Of a stretch of 60,000 nucleotides of DNA, positions 58,300 to 60,000 are shown piece by piece (position 1 is the stretch's first letter; every line of letters begins with the position of its first letter). The translations under genes were made by a program, and so were the position numbers. The stretch comes from Bolinopsis microptera. Taxonomy: Eukaryota; Ctenophora; Tentaculata; Lobata; Bolinopsidae. A model generated the notes under the pieces. That model was not told the DNA's origin and did no database searches. It was given only the letters and a program-made list of their open reading frames with translations. Location: NCBI RefSeq assembly GCF_026151205.1, contig NC_087077.1:15290983-15350982 (forward strand), in the 5' to 3' direction.

Positions 58300-58585
58300 T
58301 AACGGTAGCAGGACAACTTCCATTCCTCGCGTGGTATAGGTTACATCTGTAACTAATGTTGTTTTTCTGTTCCGATCGTTGCTGAAATAAGTTGTCTTCG
58401 GGATAACAATCATGGGCTTCCCCCAGGATGTGGTTAGAACTTCTAAAAGGTTCGTGCAGGGGGCCGGGGTAAGGATGTCGTCCAGGTTGATGTAAGCTTC
58501 AAGGGGTAGAGGTTGGATACTAGATGGGGATAGACTAGGTAGGGATATGGGAATTGGATTGAAAAGTTCGTAGTATTCCATTGCT
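58300..58585 (-). pseudogene. Second copy of the INLDDILTPAPCTNLL block
   Basis: Nearly the same sequence as 55600-55880. Confidence 0.6.
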
Positions 58586-58592
58586 ATAGTTT

Positions 58593-58785
58593 ATATATCA
58601 CTGTTTAATAGAGCTTCTTCAGATCTTCTTTGGTCTTCAGGGAATACTTTCGGCAGTGGGATTCCACAACGAGCATCAGCTCTTGATACGACGCTTCAGT
58701 CCTGGTGATCCGAGTGTTGAAGCGGGTAGCAAGAGCTAATACTCGTTCAGATGAATCGTTTATTAGTGTGAGATTCCTTAAAGCC
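58593..58785 (-). pseudogene. Transposase C-terminal tail
   Basis: About 60 codons matching the last part of the domain at 21993-22190, joined directly to polymerase sequence at 58780. Confidence 0.65.
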
Positions 58786-59190
58786 GATGCGTGATTGTAC
58801 TGATTCCTCCTCGAATAGCCTGCTTAATGAAAGTATACATATCAGGATCACCGAATAATTCTAACTCGACTTTAGTAAATTTTAAGCATGCATCCCACGT
58901 AAGACTTGGAGCGGTATAATAATGAACAGGATCTAAATTATAAAATGATAAACACTCTGTCCTATACTGCTGCAGCACCGAATCCAGGAGAACAACGTCA
59001 GAGGAAATGTAGAGGTGAACCATTTCATTGAGACTCTTCAGATCGAACTCCTTCCAGACTTTCTGTGGGTGAGCGTAGTCCTCCTCTGTACAGGCCACTT
59101 TGCTGAGATTGTTATAGAAGGCTTCGATGGGCGGTAACTCAGTTTCATAAAAGACTTCGAAGGATGTGATGTACGAATAGGGATAGACAC
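58780..59190 (-). pseudogene. Type-B DNA polymerase fragment, third copy
   Basis: Exonuclease III-type region (YISSDVVLLDSVLQQYR) and the segment to GGISTITHR, matching 54190-54620. Confidence 0.75.
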
Positions 59191-59399
59191 CTTTTCTTGA
59201 AGAAAATGGAGCAGGACTGAGATTAATGTATGAAAACTACTTAATTACTACAGTAAGACGTCTTTTAACAGACCGTTTGGGGAGGAAAACGGATTTTGTC
59301 GTTTTGTCGATTTCTCGATGCTGATGGAACAGGGGTTCAGTCGCCGTCTTTTCACAGACCGTTTCACGGGGAAAATGGATTTCTTCGTTTTCTTGAAGA

Positions 59400-59727
59400 A
59401 AATGGAGTAGGACTGAGATTGGGGGTCGAGGCTCCGTCGCTGGAAGAAGCTGTGAAGGGGTTGGTTGCGTTAGGTAGGCTGGTGGTGAATGAGTTGGTTG
59501 AGCGATGTAGGTTGCTGGTGAAGGGGTTGGTTGATGGAGGTAGTTTTCTGTTGAATGAGTTGGTTGAGGGATGAACGTTGCGGGTGAATGAGTTGGTTGA
59601 GCGAGGTAGGTTGCTGGTGAAGGGGTTGGTTGAGTGAGGTAGGCTGCTGGTGAATGAGTAGGTTGGACGAAGGCTTTTTCAGTTCCGCTTTACATCGCTC
59701 GAATAGGGATTCCTGATTCAGTCGCAC
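59400..59727 (-). repeat. 30-bp repeats encoding QQPTSLNQ units
   Basis: Seven or so units of about 30 bp (GGTTGGTTGAGCGA type) encode QQPTSLNQPLH-like peptides on the minus strand, following RLNQESLFERCKAELKKP. A low-complexity tail on an element ORF. Confidence 0.65.
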
Positions 59728-59739
59728 GGCTTGATCGTC

Positions 59740-60000
59740 TATAGAGAATCTTTCCCGGAAGGGTTATCTGCGTGAAGGCCTCGAAGCTGCTCTCTGGTCC
59801 CGTTCATAGACAGGAGGTCCTTAGAGATACGGAGAACGTCGGCGTGTTTCTCCGCGTTATCTTCGTCAATCCTGTCTGCCAGGGCTTCAGTGTAGAGGAG
59901 TTGACACTCTGCGATTAGCCTCTGTGCTCTCCAGCTTCCTTTCGAGATTCCAATGGAGTCCAGAGCAGCGTACAGGTTATCGCCACCACGAACCAGACTG
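59740..60000 (-). CDS. Unidentified ORF entering from the right edge
   Basis: An open minus-strand frame of about 86 codons reads GGDNLYAALDSIGISKGSW, RIDEDNAEKHADVLRISKDL and NPSGKDSL then stop. The start is outside the window. No family recognised; probably part of the mobile mosaic. Confidence 0.4.

Noticed and set aside
38245-60000. One intact giant virus-like element spanning the mosaic
   Set aside because: No outer pair of terminal repeats is visible, pieces are duplicated and out of order, and key polymerase parts are missing in every copy.

Overview
This is nuclear DNA of an invertebrate animal. The genes are metazoan and spliced, most introns are 100-400 bp with GT-AG ends, intergenic DNA is AT-rich, and non-LTR and Penelope-like retroelements, foldback DNA transposons, a tRNA-derived SINE and fragments of a protein-primed DNA polymerase are all present. 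I cannot name the species. Downstream genes in each same-strand cluster carry a 3' splice site directly before the ATG, which would suit a lineage with spliced-leader trans-splicing, but that is inference.

Layout. (1) 1-8 kb, minus strand: two collagen-modifying dioxygenase genes, an intronless prolyl 4-hydroxylase alpha subunit followed by lysyl hydroxylase (PLOD), whose catalytic end lies beyond the left edge. (2) 8-12.7 kb: AT-rich DNA and a decayed, 5'-truncated LINE. (3) 12.7-30 kb, plus strand: a head-to-tail cluster of a tandem-RWD/RING-H2 protein, DPH1 (diphthamide synthesis), SRP68 (signal recognition particle) and WBP2. Gaps are about 345-385 bp once a foldback element between DPH1 and SRP68 is discounted. 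(4) 30-38 kb: intergenic DNA with a SINE, foldback elements, short MITEs, a double hairpin and possible unidentified exons. (5) 38-60 kb: a mosaic of broken mobile-element genes, almost all on the minus strand. The same 100-500 bp blocks recur in changed order: an RNase H-like transposase family with TAG-CCGGTTCA-type ends, FLYWCH/MULE transposase, Penelope-like RT, a LINE, type-B DNA polymerase, RING proteins and an exonuclease-like protein.

The most unusual signals are in SRP68. Three tandem arrays sit exactly on exon-intron borders, so the splice donor or acceptor is repeated 10, 9 and 3 times. In the largest array one base change (CAA to CAG) gives each repeat its own potential acceptor, making it a possible 49-nt stop-containing exon. 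A 2.1-kb transposon with an 8-bp target duplication sits inside that array. Other leads are the operon-like spacing with pre-ATG splice acceptors, the G/C-homopolymer-capped TTAA foldback elements, and the one-directional mosaic at 38-60 kb, which resembles a uni-strand piRNA source locus in layout.
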